Assembly: GCA_002919305.1 (NCBI GenBank) | Contig: PKFB01000023.1 | Coordinates: 92,430-156,429, forward strand | Origin: Actinomycetales bacterium | Lineage (GTDB): Bacteria; Actinomycetota; Actinomycetes; Mycobacteriales; Micromonosporaceae | Direction: 5' to 3' | DNA length: 64,000 bases | Shown: positions 16,393 through 25,667 of the stretch, in pieces | Layout: the number at the start of each line of letters is the position of its first letter | Position numbering within the stretch: the first letter of the stretch is position 1 | Translations under genes and position numbers: made by a program | Notes under the pieces: model-generated | Seen by the model: only the letters and a program-made list of their open reading frames with translations | The model's database searches: none | What the model was told of the DNA's origin: nothing

Positions 16393-18279
16393 GTGACTGA
16401 GAGCAACCAGACGGTGATCCTGCCTCATCAGCATGGCCACCAGCCCGCCGGTACCGGCTCCTCCGGCGTCGCTTCCTCCCCCGGTGCCGGCTCCGACGAG
16501 GAGACTACTCAGATCATCATGCCCTCGGAGGCTTTCGACGCTGATCCGCCGAACCAGGAGCGTCCCGAAGAGAACACCTCTCCTCCTCACGGTGCGGACG
16601 CATCCCCCGACGATGCAGATAGCCCATCCGGGAGGGTGAAGCCCGACTCCGCGGAAGAGGACACCTCATCCGATGACGCGAGCGCCTCCACCGGCGACGA
16701 TTCCGCTTCCCCAGCCCCGTCCCCCACCAAGCCCACCTCGACAGCACGCCCCCGCGTCACGACGCAGACCCGGTCAGGCCGGCTGGACCCCGCGATGATC
16801 GAGCCCGATGAACGGCTGACCGCTGTTTTAGGGATCGCGCCGGTCGGTGACGCCGGGGGTCGCGATCGTGCCTTAGCGCAGGTGGCCGTGCTCGTCCCCG
16901 CCATTGTGATGGCTGCTTTGGGGCTGATCCGTGCTCACTGGCCAGCCCTGTGGGCCGACGAGCTGGCGACCTGGGGCGCCGCCACCGCTCCCTGGGAGAA
17001 CCTGTGGGGGATGTTGTCGGAGATCGACGCCATCATGGCGCCCTACTACGTTCTGATGTGGGGCTGGGTCAAAGTATTTGGCGCCTCCGACTTCTCCCTA
17101 CGGGTGCCGTCGATTCTGGCGATGACGGCGGCTACCGGCCTGGTGGCCGCTTTAGGGACCCGACTGGCCTCACCACGGGTCGGGCTGATCGCCGGTCTGT
17201 TGTTCGCCCTGTTCCCCGCCACCTCCCGGTACGCCCAGGAAGCGCGGATGTACGCGTTCGTGGTGTTCGCCGGGGTGCTGGCCACCTTGTTGCTGGTTCG
17301 AGCCTTGGATGACCGCCCCCGCCTGGGACGGTGGGCAGCGTACACCGGTGGCGTCGCCCTTCTGGGGTTATTCCACGCCGTGGCCCTCCTTTTGTTGGCC
17401 GCGCACGCCCTCACCGTGTTGCTGCTGCGTCGCAGCTCCACCCTTCCATGGCTGATCAGCGCCATCGCAGGGTGCCTGCCGGCCCTCCCGCTGCTGTACA
17501 TCGGCTACTTCCGGCAACGCTCCCAGGTCAGTTGGATTCCCGAGACCAGCGCCGACCGGCTGGTCGACTACCCCGAGCAACTGTTCGGCTTGGCGCTCAT
17601 CGGCGCGGTCGTGATCGCTCTGTCGCTGTTGAGCATCTCCCTGCGGTATCCGGCGGTCGTCTACACCACCTGGGCCTTGATCCCGGCGGGAACGTTGTAT
17701 GTGGTCTCCGCCTTCATGCCCCTGTGGCTGCCCCGGTACCTGTTGTTCACCCTGCCGGCGTGGGCGTTGCTGGCCGCGACCGCGTTAGGTCGGGCCCCTG
17801 TCATGCGGGGCCTGGTAGCGGTGATGGCCATGGTGCTCTTCGCGGTCCCCACCCATCTGACCCTGCGTGAGCCAGACGGTCACACTCAGGCCACTCGGGA
17901 CCTCGCGGCGATCCTGACCGTCAGCTACCAGGAAGGCGACGTGATCGTGTACGGCCCCAATGACCGTGGGGAAGGGCGTGTGGGGCGGGACCTGGTCGCC
18001 CATTACGTGCCGGACGACCGTACCCCGGCCGATGTTCTGACCACCCGACCGCTGCGTACCGACGGCTTCTACCACGCCGAGGAGTGTGAGGATGTGGCCT
18101 CCTGTCTGGGGGAACCTGCCCGGGTCTGGGTGCTGCGCGTCGGTGACCGCAACGACCCCCTGTTCCAACTGGGTGAGGCCAAAGAGGATGTGCTACGGGA
18201 GTACTACGAGGTCGAACAAATCTGGCATCCCACCGGTCTGACCCTGGCCCTGCTGGTGCGGGAGTCCACCGTGTCGTGA
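16393..18279 (+). CDS. Membrane glycosyltransferase of the PMT/ArnT (GT39/GT83-like) type
   Basis: A 628-residue protein with about 155 disordered, acidic, Ser/Pro-rich cytoplasmic residues, then ten or more membrane helices (from about 162) and a C-terminal extracytoplasmic domain (about 490-628). The first outside loop carries WADELATW with the D189-E190 pair typical of lipid-phosphosugar-dependent PMT-type enzymes, and RYAQEARMYAF is the conserved second-loop motif of the PMT_2 group. It should use a polyprenyl-phosphate sugar outside the membrane. GTG start with only a weak ribosome binding site. It is first in a run with a processive GT2 and a GH26, suggesting it modifies or primes the same polymer. 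The long acidic leader is unusual. Confidence 0.8.
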   Translation: MTESNQTVILPHQHGHQPAGTGSSGVASSPGAGSDEETTQIIMPSEAFDADPPNQERPEENTSPPHGADASPDDADSPSGRVKPDSAEEDTSSDDASASTGDDSASPAPSPTKPTSTARPRVTTQTRSGRLDPAMIEPDERLTAVLGIAPVGDAGGRDRALAQVAVLVPAIVMAALGLIRAHWPALWADELATWGAATAPWENLWGMLSEIDAIMAPYYVLMWGWVKVFGASDFSLRVPSILAMTAATGLVAALGTRLASPRVGLIAGLLFALFPATSRYAQEARMYAFVVFAGVLATLLLVRALDDRPRLGRWAAYTGGVALLGLFHAVALLLLAAHALTVLLLRRSSTLPWLISAIAGCLPALPLLYIGYFRQRSQVSWIPETSADRLVDYPEQLFGLALIGAVVIALSLLSISLRYPAVVYTTWALIPAGTLYVVSAFMPLWLPRYLLFTLPAWALLAATALGRAPVMRGLVAVMAMVLFAVPTHLTLREPDGHTQATRDLAAILTVSYQEGDVIVYGPNDRGEGRVGRDLVAHYVPDDRTPADVLTTRPLRTDGFYHAEECEDVASCLGEPARVWVLRVGDRNDPLFQLGEAKEDVLREYYEVEQIWHPTGLTLALLVRESTVS

Positions 18280-18332
18280 CCAGTACCTCGCTTCCATGAC
18301 GGTCCACACAGGAGAGTCTTCGAGGCACAGCG

Positions 18333-19652
18333 ATGCTGGCGTTCCTACTGCAGGTCGGCGAGTGGCTCCGCAGCGGCCAGGTTTATCTGTTCGCGCTTTT
18401 CATGGCCTGGATCTGGGCTTTATGGGCACTCCGGATCACCCTCGCCCGTAACTACCGTCCCGCGCAGGGCACCTGGTGGACCAGCACCTCTGTCGTCATC
18501 CCGGTCGTGGACGAGCCTCCAGAGCTGTTCGCCACGGTGTTGGACAACATCACCGCCCAAAATCCCACCGAGATCATCGTTGTGATCAACGGTCCTCGGA
18601 ACACCGATCTGGAGAAGGTGTGCGAGGCCGCCGGGGTCCGCTGGTTCTGGACCGAGCAGCCCGGTAAACGCAACGCCATCAAGCTCGGGGTGTCCATGTC
18701 CACCTGCGAGATCGTGGTGCTGGTGGACTCGGACACGATGTGGACCAAGAACACGCTGCGGGAGCTGGTCAAACCGTTCCGGGATCCGCGGGTGGGCGGG
18801 GTCACCACTCGGCAACGGATCATCGATCCCAGCCGCAGCGTGCTGACCCGGTGGGCGGACTGGTTGGAGAACGTCCGTAACGAGTACTCCATGCCCGCGA
18901 TGAGTGTGCTCGGAACCGTCGGGTGCCTCCCTGGCCGGACCATCGCGTTCCGGCGCTCCATCTTGGTTGAGTACATGGACCGGTTCCTCAGTGAGAAGTT
19001 CCTGGGGATCTTCCTGGAGGTCAGCGACGACCGGACCCTGACCAACTACACGCTGATGGCGGGGTACCGGACCGTGTATCAGGCGACATCACTGGTCTAC
19101 ACCGACGCACCGACTTCGCTGCGCAAGATGATGCGGCAGCAGTACCGGTGGGCTCGCGGTTCGCAGTACAACACGCTGCGGATGTTGCCGTGGATGCTGC
19201 GCCACGCCCCTGTCCTGGCGGTGTTCTACCTGTCGGACATCGTGGTGCCGTTCGTGTTGGTGGGGGCGTACATCTCCTGGGCGGTGTCGATCACCACCGG
19301 TCACCGCGCCGAACTGTACGCCGATTTGCCGTTGCCCGAGGTTCCCTGGCAGGCGTTACTGTTTGTTTTGACCCTCTCGGGCGTGATGACATTGTTGTCG
19401 CTGGGGGTTAGATTTGGTCATCATTTCGCTTACCGCCCCAATGACCTCGTCTATCTCCCGGTTTTCATGTTGATCAATTCTTTCCTGTTGATGCCGATCC
19501 GAGTGCTGGGTTTCTTCAGGATGGCCCACAACTCCGGATGGGGTACGCGCGCCGGCGGTTTCTCTGGACAACGGGAACGAAATCCGTTGGTGTTGATTCC
19601 GTATCTGTTGGGAGGGGCGATGCTGGCCGCGTCGGTGGTTATCAGTGTCTAG
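18333..19652 (+). CDS. Processive GT2 glycosyltransferase (polysaccharide synthase-like)
   Basis: Membrane synthase of 439 residues resembling hyaluronan/cellulose synthase-type GT2 enzymes. It has an N-terminal helix, a cytosolic GT-A domain (about 50-275) and four to five C-terminal helices that could form an export channel. Catalytic signatures are DSD (132-134), the acceptor motif SDDRTLTN (231-238) and QQYRW (269-273), the Q-x-x-R-W mark of processive enzymes. ATG start with AGGAGAG and GAGG upstream. Its stop overlaps the next gene, a GH26 hydrolase, by eight bases. Pairing of a synthase with a glycanase recalls bacterial cellulose systems (BcsA with BcsZ); the GH26 partner points to a beta-mannan or mixed beta-glucan, which is inference. 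Confidence 0.85.
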   Translation: MLAFLLQVGEWLRSGQVYLFALFMAWIWALWALRITLARNYRPAQGTWWTSTSVVIPVVDEPPELFATVLDNITAQNPTEIIVVINGPRNTDLEKVCEAAGVRWFWTEQPGKRNAIKLGVSMSTCEIVVLVDSDTMWTKNTLRELVKPFRDPRVGGVTTRQRIIDPSRSVLTRWADWLENVRNEYSMPAMSVLGTVGCLPGRTIAFRRSILVEYMDRFLSEKFLGIFLEVSDDRTLTNYTLMAGYRTVYQATSLVYTDAPTSLRKMMRQQYRWARGSQYNTLRMLPWMLRHAPVLAVFYLSDIVVPFVLVGAYISWAVSITTGHRAELYADLPLPEVPWQALLFVLTLSGVMTLLSLGVRFGHHFAYRPNDLVYLPVFMLINSFLLMPIRVLGFFRMAHNSGWGTRAGGFSGQRERNPLVLIPYLLGGAMLAASVVISV

Positions 19653-20730
19653 GCACCAATTACTCTCCCGTACCAGCTTGCGGATTTGGCTGGTGGCCCA
19701 CGCCGTGGTGCTGGTCTCCCTGTCGGCCTGGGTCCTCACGGTCGCTTTTGACACCTCGGTCCCCACCACGACCCCGCTGCCCTCTCCCAGCCCGTCGACG
19801 CGGGTCCCGTCCCTGGCTCCGTTGCCTCCGAACACGGACGTGTTCACCGTCGAGGACATCCTGCAGGTGGAGGGGCAGCACTTCGGGATCAGCTCCCCGA
19901 ACGCGCCGTGGTCGGTCAGCGAGCATGAGGCGATCGCCGAAGCGGCCGGTTTCCGACCGACCTTGATCGAGTTCTTCATGAACTGGACCGATGAGTTCCG
20001 CCCCGAGGCGATCGCCGCGTCCTATCAGCTGGGTGGGATCCCGGTGGTGTCCTGGGAACCCTGGGCGGGGGAGAGCTACGGGGTGGATCAGCCCGTCTAC
20101 TCGCTGGCCAACATCGCCGCCGGCGCCCACGATGAGTACATCCGGCGGTTCGCCACCGCGGTCCGGGACTACGGCTGGCCCATCGTGCTGCGTTTCGCCC
20201 ACGAGATGAACGGCAACTGGTACGCCTGGTCCGAACGCCGTTCCGGGAACAACGCCGGCGATTTTGTCCCCGCCTGGCGCCACGTCCACGACATCTTCAC
20301 CGAGGTCGGCGCGGACAACGTGGTCTGGGTATGGAGCCCGAACATCATCCGGGCCGTGCCCAACGTGGCGCTGGCCCCGCTGTACCCGGGAGACGACTAT
20401 GTGGACTGGGTCGGCGTGGTGGGGTATGCAACCGGGGAAGCCACCGCCGCGCAGGTGTTCGAGCCCACTTTGGAGCGAATCCGGGAGTTCACCGACCTGC
20501 CTCTGCTGATCACCGAGACCGGTGCTGAGCCCGGGGAAAACCAGGTGGAGTGGATCAGGGACTTTTTCCGCTGGTTGCCCACCCGCTCCGACATCGTGGG
20601 CTTCATCTGGTTCGAGTACGACAAGAGTTACGCCACCGCGGACTGGCGGTTCACGGCGACCCCGCAGACCCTGGCCGCTTTCCAGGAAGGGATCGCCACC
20701 ATCGAGTTGGCTCCGCCGCCGGAGTTTTAA
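19645..20730 (+). CDS. Membrane-anchored GH26 beta-glycanase
   Basis: Extracellular GH26 hydrolase (beta-mannanase or beta-1,3-1,4-glucanase clade) of 361 residues. A single N-terminal membrane anchor (about 14-34) precedes a Thr/Ser/Pro linker and a (beta/alpha)8 domain. The acid/base E187 is in RFAHEMNG and the nucleophile E291 in LLITETGAE, both in the expected contexts. The GTG start lies inside the end of the GT2 gene (8-base overlap), so translation is probably coupled. Being anchored and co-encoded with a synthase, it more likely trims or releases the newly made polymer than feeds the cell. The neighbouring cellulases, by contrast, are freely secreted. Confidence 0.85.
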   Translation: MSRHQLLSRTSLRIWLVAHAVVLVSLSAWVLTVAFDTSVPTTTPLPSPSPSTRVPSLAPLPPNTDVFTVEDILQVEGQHFGISSPNAPWSVSEHEAIAEAAGFRPTLIEFFMNWTDEFRPEAIAASYQLGGIPVVSWEPWAGESYGVDQPVYSLANIAAGAHDEYIRRFATAVRDYGWPIVLRFAHEMNGNWYAWSERRSGNNAGDFVPAWRHVHDIFTEVGADNVVWVWSPNIIRAVPNVALAPLYPGDDYVDWVGVVGYATGEATAAQVFEPTLERIREFTDLPLLITETGAEPGENQVEWIRDFFRWLPTRSDIVGFIWFEYDKSYATADWRFTATPQTLAAFQEGIATIELAPPPEF

Positions 20731-20760
20731 ACGTCGCGAAGCGGCGGGGTACGGGCCCGC

Positions 20761-22368
20761 TTAGGCGGCGCAGGCGTCGTACTCCTCGATCCAGCTGCAC
20801 TCGACCTCACCGGCGCGACCTTGCGGCGCGGCCGGGCGATACCGGTCACCGGTGAGCTCGGCCGTCCGCGAGGCGGGGTCCTCCGGGGTGGGGTCGTATT
20901 CGGCCAACGCCACGGCGATCCGGTCCTGCAGATCGGTGGGCGCCCCAGACAGGTAGTTGTTGAACATCACGGAGAACACCAGCCGTTCCCCGTCGGCGTT
21001 GGTGACATAGCCCGACAGGGTGCTCACCGCGGTCAGGGTGCCGGTTTTAGCGTGAACGTTCCCCTCGGCCACGGTCTGCCTCATCCGACCGGCAAGCGTG
21101 CCGTCCCGCCCGGCGATCGGCAACGCCGCGTACCAGGCGGGAAACCACGGCTCGTCTTGGACACCCAGCAACAGCGCGGTGATCTGCGCGGGAGCGATCA
21201 GGTTACGCCGGCTCAGCCCGGAACCATCCATGATCCGGGTGACGGCCATGTCCACTCCCCACGCGGCCAGAGCCTCAGCGGCGGCCTGGCGTCCTGCCGG
21301 CCAGCTCCCCTGATCGAAGGCGGCCCGTCCCATCGCCTTCATCAGGATCTCGGCGACGGTGTTCTTGCTCAATTTGAGGAACTGGGGCAGCAGCTGTATC
21401 AGGGGGACCGACTCTCGGGTGGCGTAGACGGTCACGTCGGGTGGGGTGGCGACGCCGGTGACGGTGTCACCGATGACCCTGACCCCCGCCTGGGTCAGGG
21501 CGGTACGGAATACGTCGGCGGTCACCTCGCTGGGATGCTCCAACGAGGTGTACCGGCGTACCTCTGCCCCTCCTAACGGCGTCGATCCGGTGATTACGAT
21601 GTGGTTGGTGCCGTGTTCCCTGGTGACCGACAGGGTGGTGGCCGAACCGGCAGCGCCGGTCGTCGCACGGTTGATGATCACAACGCGCCCGGTGGGCGGG
21701 TCGGTGGTCACCGTGGGTGCGGCGCCGACCGTCGCGGCTGGTCGCACGATCACCGCCAGGGAACCGGGATCAAGCTCACCGGTGGGGGTGACCGGCACTG
21801 AGGTCACCTGGGCGGCGGTCCGCAACGGCTCGTCGTCCCAGCCCCACTCAGTGCCCAGCGGTACCGCGTCGAAGAACGTGTCGTCGATGACAAGGTCGCC
21901 GGTCACGACCCGGATCCCCGCCTCGGCCACCGCGTTCGCCAACTGCTGGAGGTCAGCGGCTCGCAGCGTCGGGTCACCGGTGCCGCGCAGATACAGGTCT
22001 GAGGAGAGAATCCCACGCCGAAGAACGCCGGTGGAGGCGACGGTGGTGGTGAAACGGTGGTCCGGCCCCAGCACCTCCAAGGCGGCCGCGGAGGTGAACA
22101 ACTTCATATTGGAGGCGGGGAGCTGCCGCTGATCGGCGGCGCGGGCGTACAGCCGCTCTCCGGTCTCAGCGTCGGCGACCACCACCCCCACCAGCGCCCC
22201 CTCCAGTCGGGGATCGTCCAGGATGGCGTTGATGGTGGTCGCCAGCTCCGCGCGCGGGTCAGAAAGCCGATTCGGCCTTACCAGACCGGTCAGGGTCATC
22301 AGGAGGGCGAGCACCGCGGTAGCCGACACCAGCGTTCGTCCACGGTTGTGTCCGGCACGGGCCATCAT
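20761..22368 (-). CDS. dacB: D-alanyl-D-alanine carboxypeptidase/endopeptidase (PBP4, class C)
   Basis: Peptidase family S13 enzyme that trims or cleaves peptidoglycan stem peptides outside the membrane. Signature triad: SNMK (86-89, nucleophile S86), SKN (334-336) and KTG (441-443). The roughly 240 residues between the first two motifs correspond to the inserted domains typical of PBP4, and the 535-residue length fits. An N-terminal hydrophobic segment (about 13-30) acts as signal or anchor. Two ATG codons stand in tandem; AGGAGA is nine bases from the first, which was chosen. The upstream gap contains repeated CGACAG/CTGTCG dyads (22393-22409). It ends 30 bases from the convergent GH26 gene. 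Confidence 0.92.
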   Translation of the reverse strand: MMARAGHNRGRTLVSATAVLALLMTLTGLVRPNRLSDPRAELATTINAILDDPRLEGALVGVVVADAETGERLYARAADQRQLPASNMKLFTSAAALEVLGPDHRFTTTVASTGVLRRGILSSDLYLRGTGDPTLRAADLQQLANAVAEAGIRVVTGDLVIDDTFFDAVPLGTEWGWDDEPLRTAAQVTSVPVTPTGELDPGSLAVIVRPAATVGAAPTVTTDPPTGRVVIINRATTGAAGSATTLSVTREHGTNHIVITGSTPLGGAEVRRYTSLEHPSEVTADVFRTALTQAGVRVIGDTVTGVATPPDVTVYATRESVPLIQLLPQFLKLSKNTVAEILMKAMGRAAFDQGSWPAGRQAAAEALAAWGVDMAVTRIMDGSGLSRRNLIAPAQITALLLGVQDEPWFPAWYAALPIAGRDGTLAGRMRQTVAEGNVHAKTGTLTAVSTLSGYVTNADGERLVFSVMFNNYLSGAPTDLQDRIAVALAEYDPTPEDPASRTAELTGDRYRPAAPQGRAGEVECSWIEEYDACAA

Positions 22369-22577
22369 TCAACGCTTCTCCTCATCAGCCACCGACAGAC
22401 CGACTGTCGCACGTGGACAATGATGCCCTCGGTGAGGAGAGGGAGACAGACGGTGATTCTGTCAGACACGACAAGACAGGCGCGATGAGACCCGCGCCGG
22501 AAGGCAGCGATCAGGCGGCCAGGTCAAGCCGCCTGCACGAGGTTGCCGCGCCCCACACGGCTGACCTTGAGACCAGG

Positions 22578-22991
22578 TCAGGGGGTGGGGACCGGACGAC
22601 GCAGCCCGGTCAGGCGGCTCCGCTGGGGTGGCACCGGCCATGCATCCGCATCGGAGTCCTCCGATGACGTCACACCCAGCAACTCGGCAACACCGATGAC
22701 CCGGAACAGCCGAGACACGAAGCGGTTGGGGTTGCGAACCACCAAACGGACGCCCACGTCTCGCGCGATGCGATACGCCACCACCAAGGTCCCGATGCCG
22801 GTGGAGTCCAGCACGGTGATCCCGGCGACGTCGATCGTGATCAACGAGGGTTGCTCGTTGATCAGCACGTCGGTGATGACTTGTCGCAGATCAGGAGCGG
22901 TCGCGCAGTCCATCTCTCCTTTGAGAGTGATCAGGACGTTGCGGCCCCCATCGTCTTCATCCTGGACGTGCGTGGTGATCGACAGCGCCAT
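22578..22991 (-). CDS. STAS-domain anti-sigma factor antagonist
   Basis: Second SpoIIAA/RsbV-like protein in the window, 137 residues, with the phosphorylatable serine in VLDSTGIGTLV. The ATG at 22991 follows GGGGGAG by six bases, and reading further upstream would add 48 residues without family support. The C-terminal 25 residues (SSEDSDADAWPVPPQRSRL...) are an extra tail. No kinase or sigma factor gene is adjacent. It probably joins a partner-switching network whose other members are elsewhere. Confidence 0.85.
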   Translation of the reverse strand: MALSITTHVQDEDDGGRNVLITLKGEMDCATAPDLRQVITDVLINEQPSLITIDVAGITVLDSTGIGTLVVAYRIARDVGVRLVVRNPNRFVSRLFRVIGVAELLGVTSSEDSDADAWPVPPQRSRLTGLRRPVPTP

Positions 22992-23208
22992 TGCGTTCTC
23001 CCCCACGACACTCAAACCTCGCCACGCGGTTCGCGGCCGGTATTGCCCCACAGCCCGGTTAGGCGCATGCCAGCCTAGCGGGTTTCGACCGACCGTGCCG
23101 ACTCTCTGTCCCACAGTGACGCCCAACACGGTCAACGGTCAACCCCTTATAGGTCCTGAAATAGGGATCGTGAGTGGACGCCACAGCCACATCGTGGAGT
23201 GATCTACT

Positions 23209-24213
23209 TCACTTGCCACCATAACGAGTCAGCTCCGACTTGTCCTTGTCAGAAACGTTATTTCCGGTGCATCCGGCGCCCATGAGCAGCTCCTCCGCCA
23301 CGCTTATCACCTCCGTCACGGTGACCGCCGCCACCGTGTCGCGGGGCGGGCGCTGTGGGTGCCACAGCACACGATGCCAGGACCGCGTCGGGAGCGGTCC
23401 CCACTCGGTGGGGGGCACCGGCCCAAACACCAGCACCGACGGAGTGCGGTACGCGGTCGCCAGATGTCCCACTCCGGTGTCGCCACACACCACAAGCCGG
23501 GCGTGTGCCACCAGCGCCGCCAGCTGCCCCAGCGCGGTCCGCCCGGCCAGGACCGCCCGTGGCGGCAAACCGGCCCGCCGGGCGATCCACTGTCCCAGCG
23601 GCGCCTCCTGACGGGAACCGGTGATCACGATCCGTTCCCCGCGGGCCGCCAGCGCGGCCGCCACCGCCGCGAACCGCTCCGCCGGCCACCGCCGGGCAGG
23701 GTCTTTGGCCCCAGGGTGGATGAGCACAGCGCCGCTGAGGGCCGGTGCGGGTGGACGTGGCAGATCCAGCGCCATCGGGTCGGCCGGCATCCCATACCAC
23801 TCCACTAGGCGACACCAGCGACGCACCTCGTGCTCCCCGGGGTACCAGGTCGGGCCCGCCATCCACCCGAGGCCCGGGTGGGCGAAGGCCAGCAGACGGT
23901 GCGGTCGGGTGGCCAGCAGCAACCGATGACTGTGCGGACCCCGACCGTGCAGATTCACCGCCACCTGTGGGCCTGGGCCGCTCCACGGCACGGGCTCCAG
24001 TTCACCGGTGGGCAGCAGCTGGTCCACCGCGCCGCTGGCTCGGGCCACGGGCTCCAGCGCCGCCGGGGCGGCCAGCACGATGCGGTGTCCGGCGTACCCG
24101 CTCCGTAACGCCCGAAGCGCGGGGATGCCGGTCAGGAGATCCCCGAGCCCCAGGGCACGCAGCACCAGGACGGTGGGTCGGTCCGGCGGTACCTGGTCGC
24201 GGTGAGAGGTCAT
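23209..24213 (-). CDS. GT9 (heptosyltransferase-family) glycosyltransferase
   Basis: GT-B enzyme of family 9, whose characterised members use ADP-heptose. N-terminal motif VLVLRALGLGDLLTGIPALRAL, acceptor-domain LHGRG, donor-site HPGAKDPARRWP and CGDTGVGHLATAYRTP near the end are all family hallmarks. The ATG at 24213 starts just before the first strand; upstream residues look non-coding. It lies at the 3-prime end of the heptose cluster but is cut off from it by a small opposite-strand gene, so it has its own promoter. It is one of three GT9 domains in the cluster (others at 27219 and in the 33873 fusion), implying several transfer steps. Confidence 0.87.
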   Translation of the reverse strand: MTSHRDQVPPDRPTVLVLRALGLGDLLTGIPALRALRSGYAGHRIVLAAPAALEPVARASGAVDQLLPTGELEPVPWSGPGPQVAVNLHGRGPHSHRLLLATRPHRLLAFAHPGLGWMAGPTWYPGEHEVRRWCRLVEWYGMPADPMALDLPRPPAPALSGAVLIHPGAKDPARRWPAERFAAVAAALAARGERIVITGSRQEAPLGQWIARRAGLPPRAVLAGRTALGQLAALVAHARLVVCGDTGVGHLATAYRTPSVLVFGPVPPTEWGPLPTRSWHRVLWHPQRPPRDTVAAVTVTEVISVAEELLMGAGCTGNNVSDKDKSELTRYGGK

Positions 24214-24312
24214 GACCGGGGGGTTCCCCGGAATCTCTCGCTCATGACACGGGCGGCATGAAACGGCGGGGCCTGGGGTATGCAGCGACCTACCCGGGAG
24301 GTGAAAAGACCG

Positions 24313-24609
24313 ATGGCGACACCGCGTGAGCACTCATCGAAGGCCGGCGCCGCTGCGTCTCAGGCCACTTCACGACTTCGAGGTGGCCCGAATGGACTAG
24401 ATCCGCGTCAGTTGTCGGATACGGACCTGTTCCGAGAGCTGGCGAGTCTCCACCGGACCCGCCTGGACACGCTCCGTCATGGTTCGGATGACGCATTAGC
24501 CAGGCATGATCGTCGCGTCGCGGAGCTGGAACAGGAGTACCGCCGCCGCTACCCGGAGCGGGAGATCAGTCCTGACCGGCTCCGGGAAGGGGCTCGGCAG
24601 CGACGCTGA
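24313..24609 (+). CDS. DUF6158-like small actinobacterial protein
   Basis: A 98-residue hydrophilic, helical protein. Its core DPRQLSDTDLFRELASLHRT, then RLDTLRHGSDDALARHDRRVAELEQEYRRRYP, matches the DUF6158 pattern widespread in actinomycetes, for which no function is known. GGGAGGT lies nine bases before the ATG at 24313. It is the only plus-strand gene inside the heptose cluster, divergent from a GT9 and convergent with a GT2. Whether it belongs to the pathway is unclear. Confidence 0.8.
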   Translation: MATPREHSSKAGAAASQATSRLRGGPNGLDPRQLSDTDLFRELASLHRTRLDTLRHGSDDALARHDRRVAELEQEYRRRYPEREISPDRLREGARQRR

Positions 24610-24627
24610 CGGAGCCACCGCCGCTCC

Positions 24628-24646
24628 GTCACCCACCCTGGGTGAC
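24628..24646. terminator. Hairpin between DUF6158 and GT2 genes
   Basis: GTCACCCA (24628-24635) and TGGGTGAC (24639-24646) form an 8-bp stem with a CCC loop in the gap between two convergent genes. Confidence 0.55.
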
Positions 24647-24725
24647 CGCGTGTCAGGGCGTCGACCGTTCCGTATCACGCGGGAGCGGCACAGGCCGCGT
24701 ACCCCCGCTGCCCATGGTCAGAGCG

Positions 24726-25667
24726 TCACGAAACGGTCAGGGGGTCGCCAGGGCATTCAGGCACTGCACCGCCCCCGGAAGCGGAGGGTGACGCCGAGGG
24801 TTGCACGTGGTACGCCCCGCTAGGGAGGATCCCGGCGCCGCCGTAGCGGGCCATCATCCGTACCTGGACCACTACCTCCTCCCCCGTGTACTCGGCGGAC
24901 ACCCGGGGCCAAAAATCGAACCCTCCGCACTCGAGGAGTTTCCGTCGGTCATACAGGACACACCCTTTGATCCAGGCCAGCTTGTACGCCCGCCACTGCC
25001 CCGGTCGCAATCGCCCCTCCGCGGTCAGGCGTCGGGTCAGTTGTCGCAGCGTACCGGCGTGATGCAGCTCCGCGCGCCGCCACGCCGACGTGTCAGGCCC
25101 GATCGTTTCAGGCCTCACCGGCCCTTCCCACTCCTCATACCGCACCCGCGTCTCGACAGGCGGCCCGTGGCCGGCCGTCAGATCATGGGGCGCGTTGCCG
25201 ACGAACCCGCACTTGAGGAGCCTGATCGCCTGATACAGCCGGTCCACCGTGCCCGGCGCCATCCAGATGTCGTCGTCCAGGTACAGCACATACCGCGCCC
25301 GGGAACACGACAACAGATACGCGCGCTGCTCCGCCATCCCCCGGGGCGGTACATTGCGAGTCAACAGCACCGGATGCCCCTGCTCCCGCAGCACGCGCAC
25401 CACGCCGGCGATGGCGTCCCACCGCCAAGCCGGCGCACTGGTCGATTGATCGCTGATGACCACACCGAACCGCTCCTGGCCTGCCCGCGCCTGAGACAGC
25501 GGTCCCTGGCAGGCCAGGGAAGCCAAGGTCGCGGCCAGGGCCGTCGGTCGTTCCCGGGTCGGGATCAGCACATCCAGCTCCCGCGCCGCGCGGAACAACA
25601 CTGGAGAACTCGGGTTCACAAAGCGCTCTGGCGCATCCCGTCCTTCGTGTCCACTGTGCTCACTCAC
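24726..25667 (-). CDS. GT2 family glycosyltransferase
   Basis: Soluble GT-A glycosyltransferase of 313 residues. The domain opens with LDVLIPTRERPTALAATLASL and carries the metal-binding DDD in YVLYLDDDIWMAPGT; a later WIKGCVLYDRRKLLECGGFDFWP is the acceptor region of GT2 enzymes. Its GTG start overlaps the last eight bases of hldE, so translation is probably coupled; AGGAG lies inside hldE very close to the start. It likely adds a non-heptose sugar to the same glycan as the neighbouring GT9 enzymes. The last 20 residues are low-complexity. Confidence 0.82.
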   Translation of the reverse strand: MSEHSGHEGRDAPERFVNPSSPVLFRAARELDVLIPTRERPTALAATLASLACQGPLSQARAGQERFGVVISDQSTSAPAWRWDAIAGVVRVLREQGHPVLLTRNVPPRGMAEQRAYLLSCSRARYVLYLDDDIWMAPGTVDRLYQAIRLLKCGFVGNAPHDLTAGHGPPVETRVRYEEWEGPVRPETIGPDTSAWRRAELHHAGTLRQLTRRLTAEGRLRPGQWRAYKLAWIKGCVLYDRRKLLECGGFDFWPRVSAEYTGEEVVVQVRMMARYGGAGILPSGAYHVQPSASPSASGGGAVPECPGDPLTVS

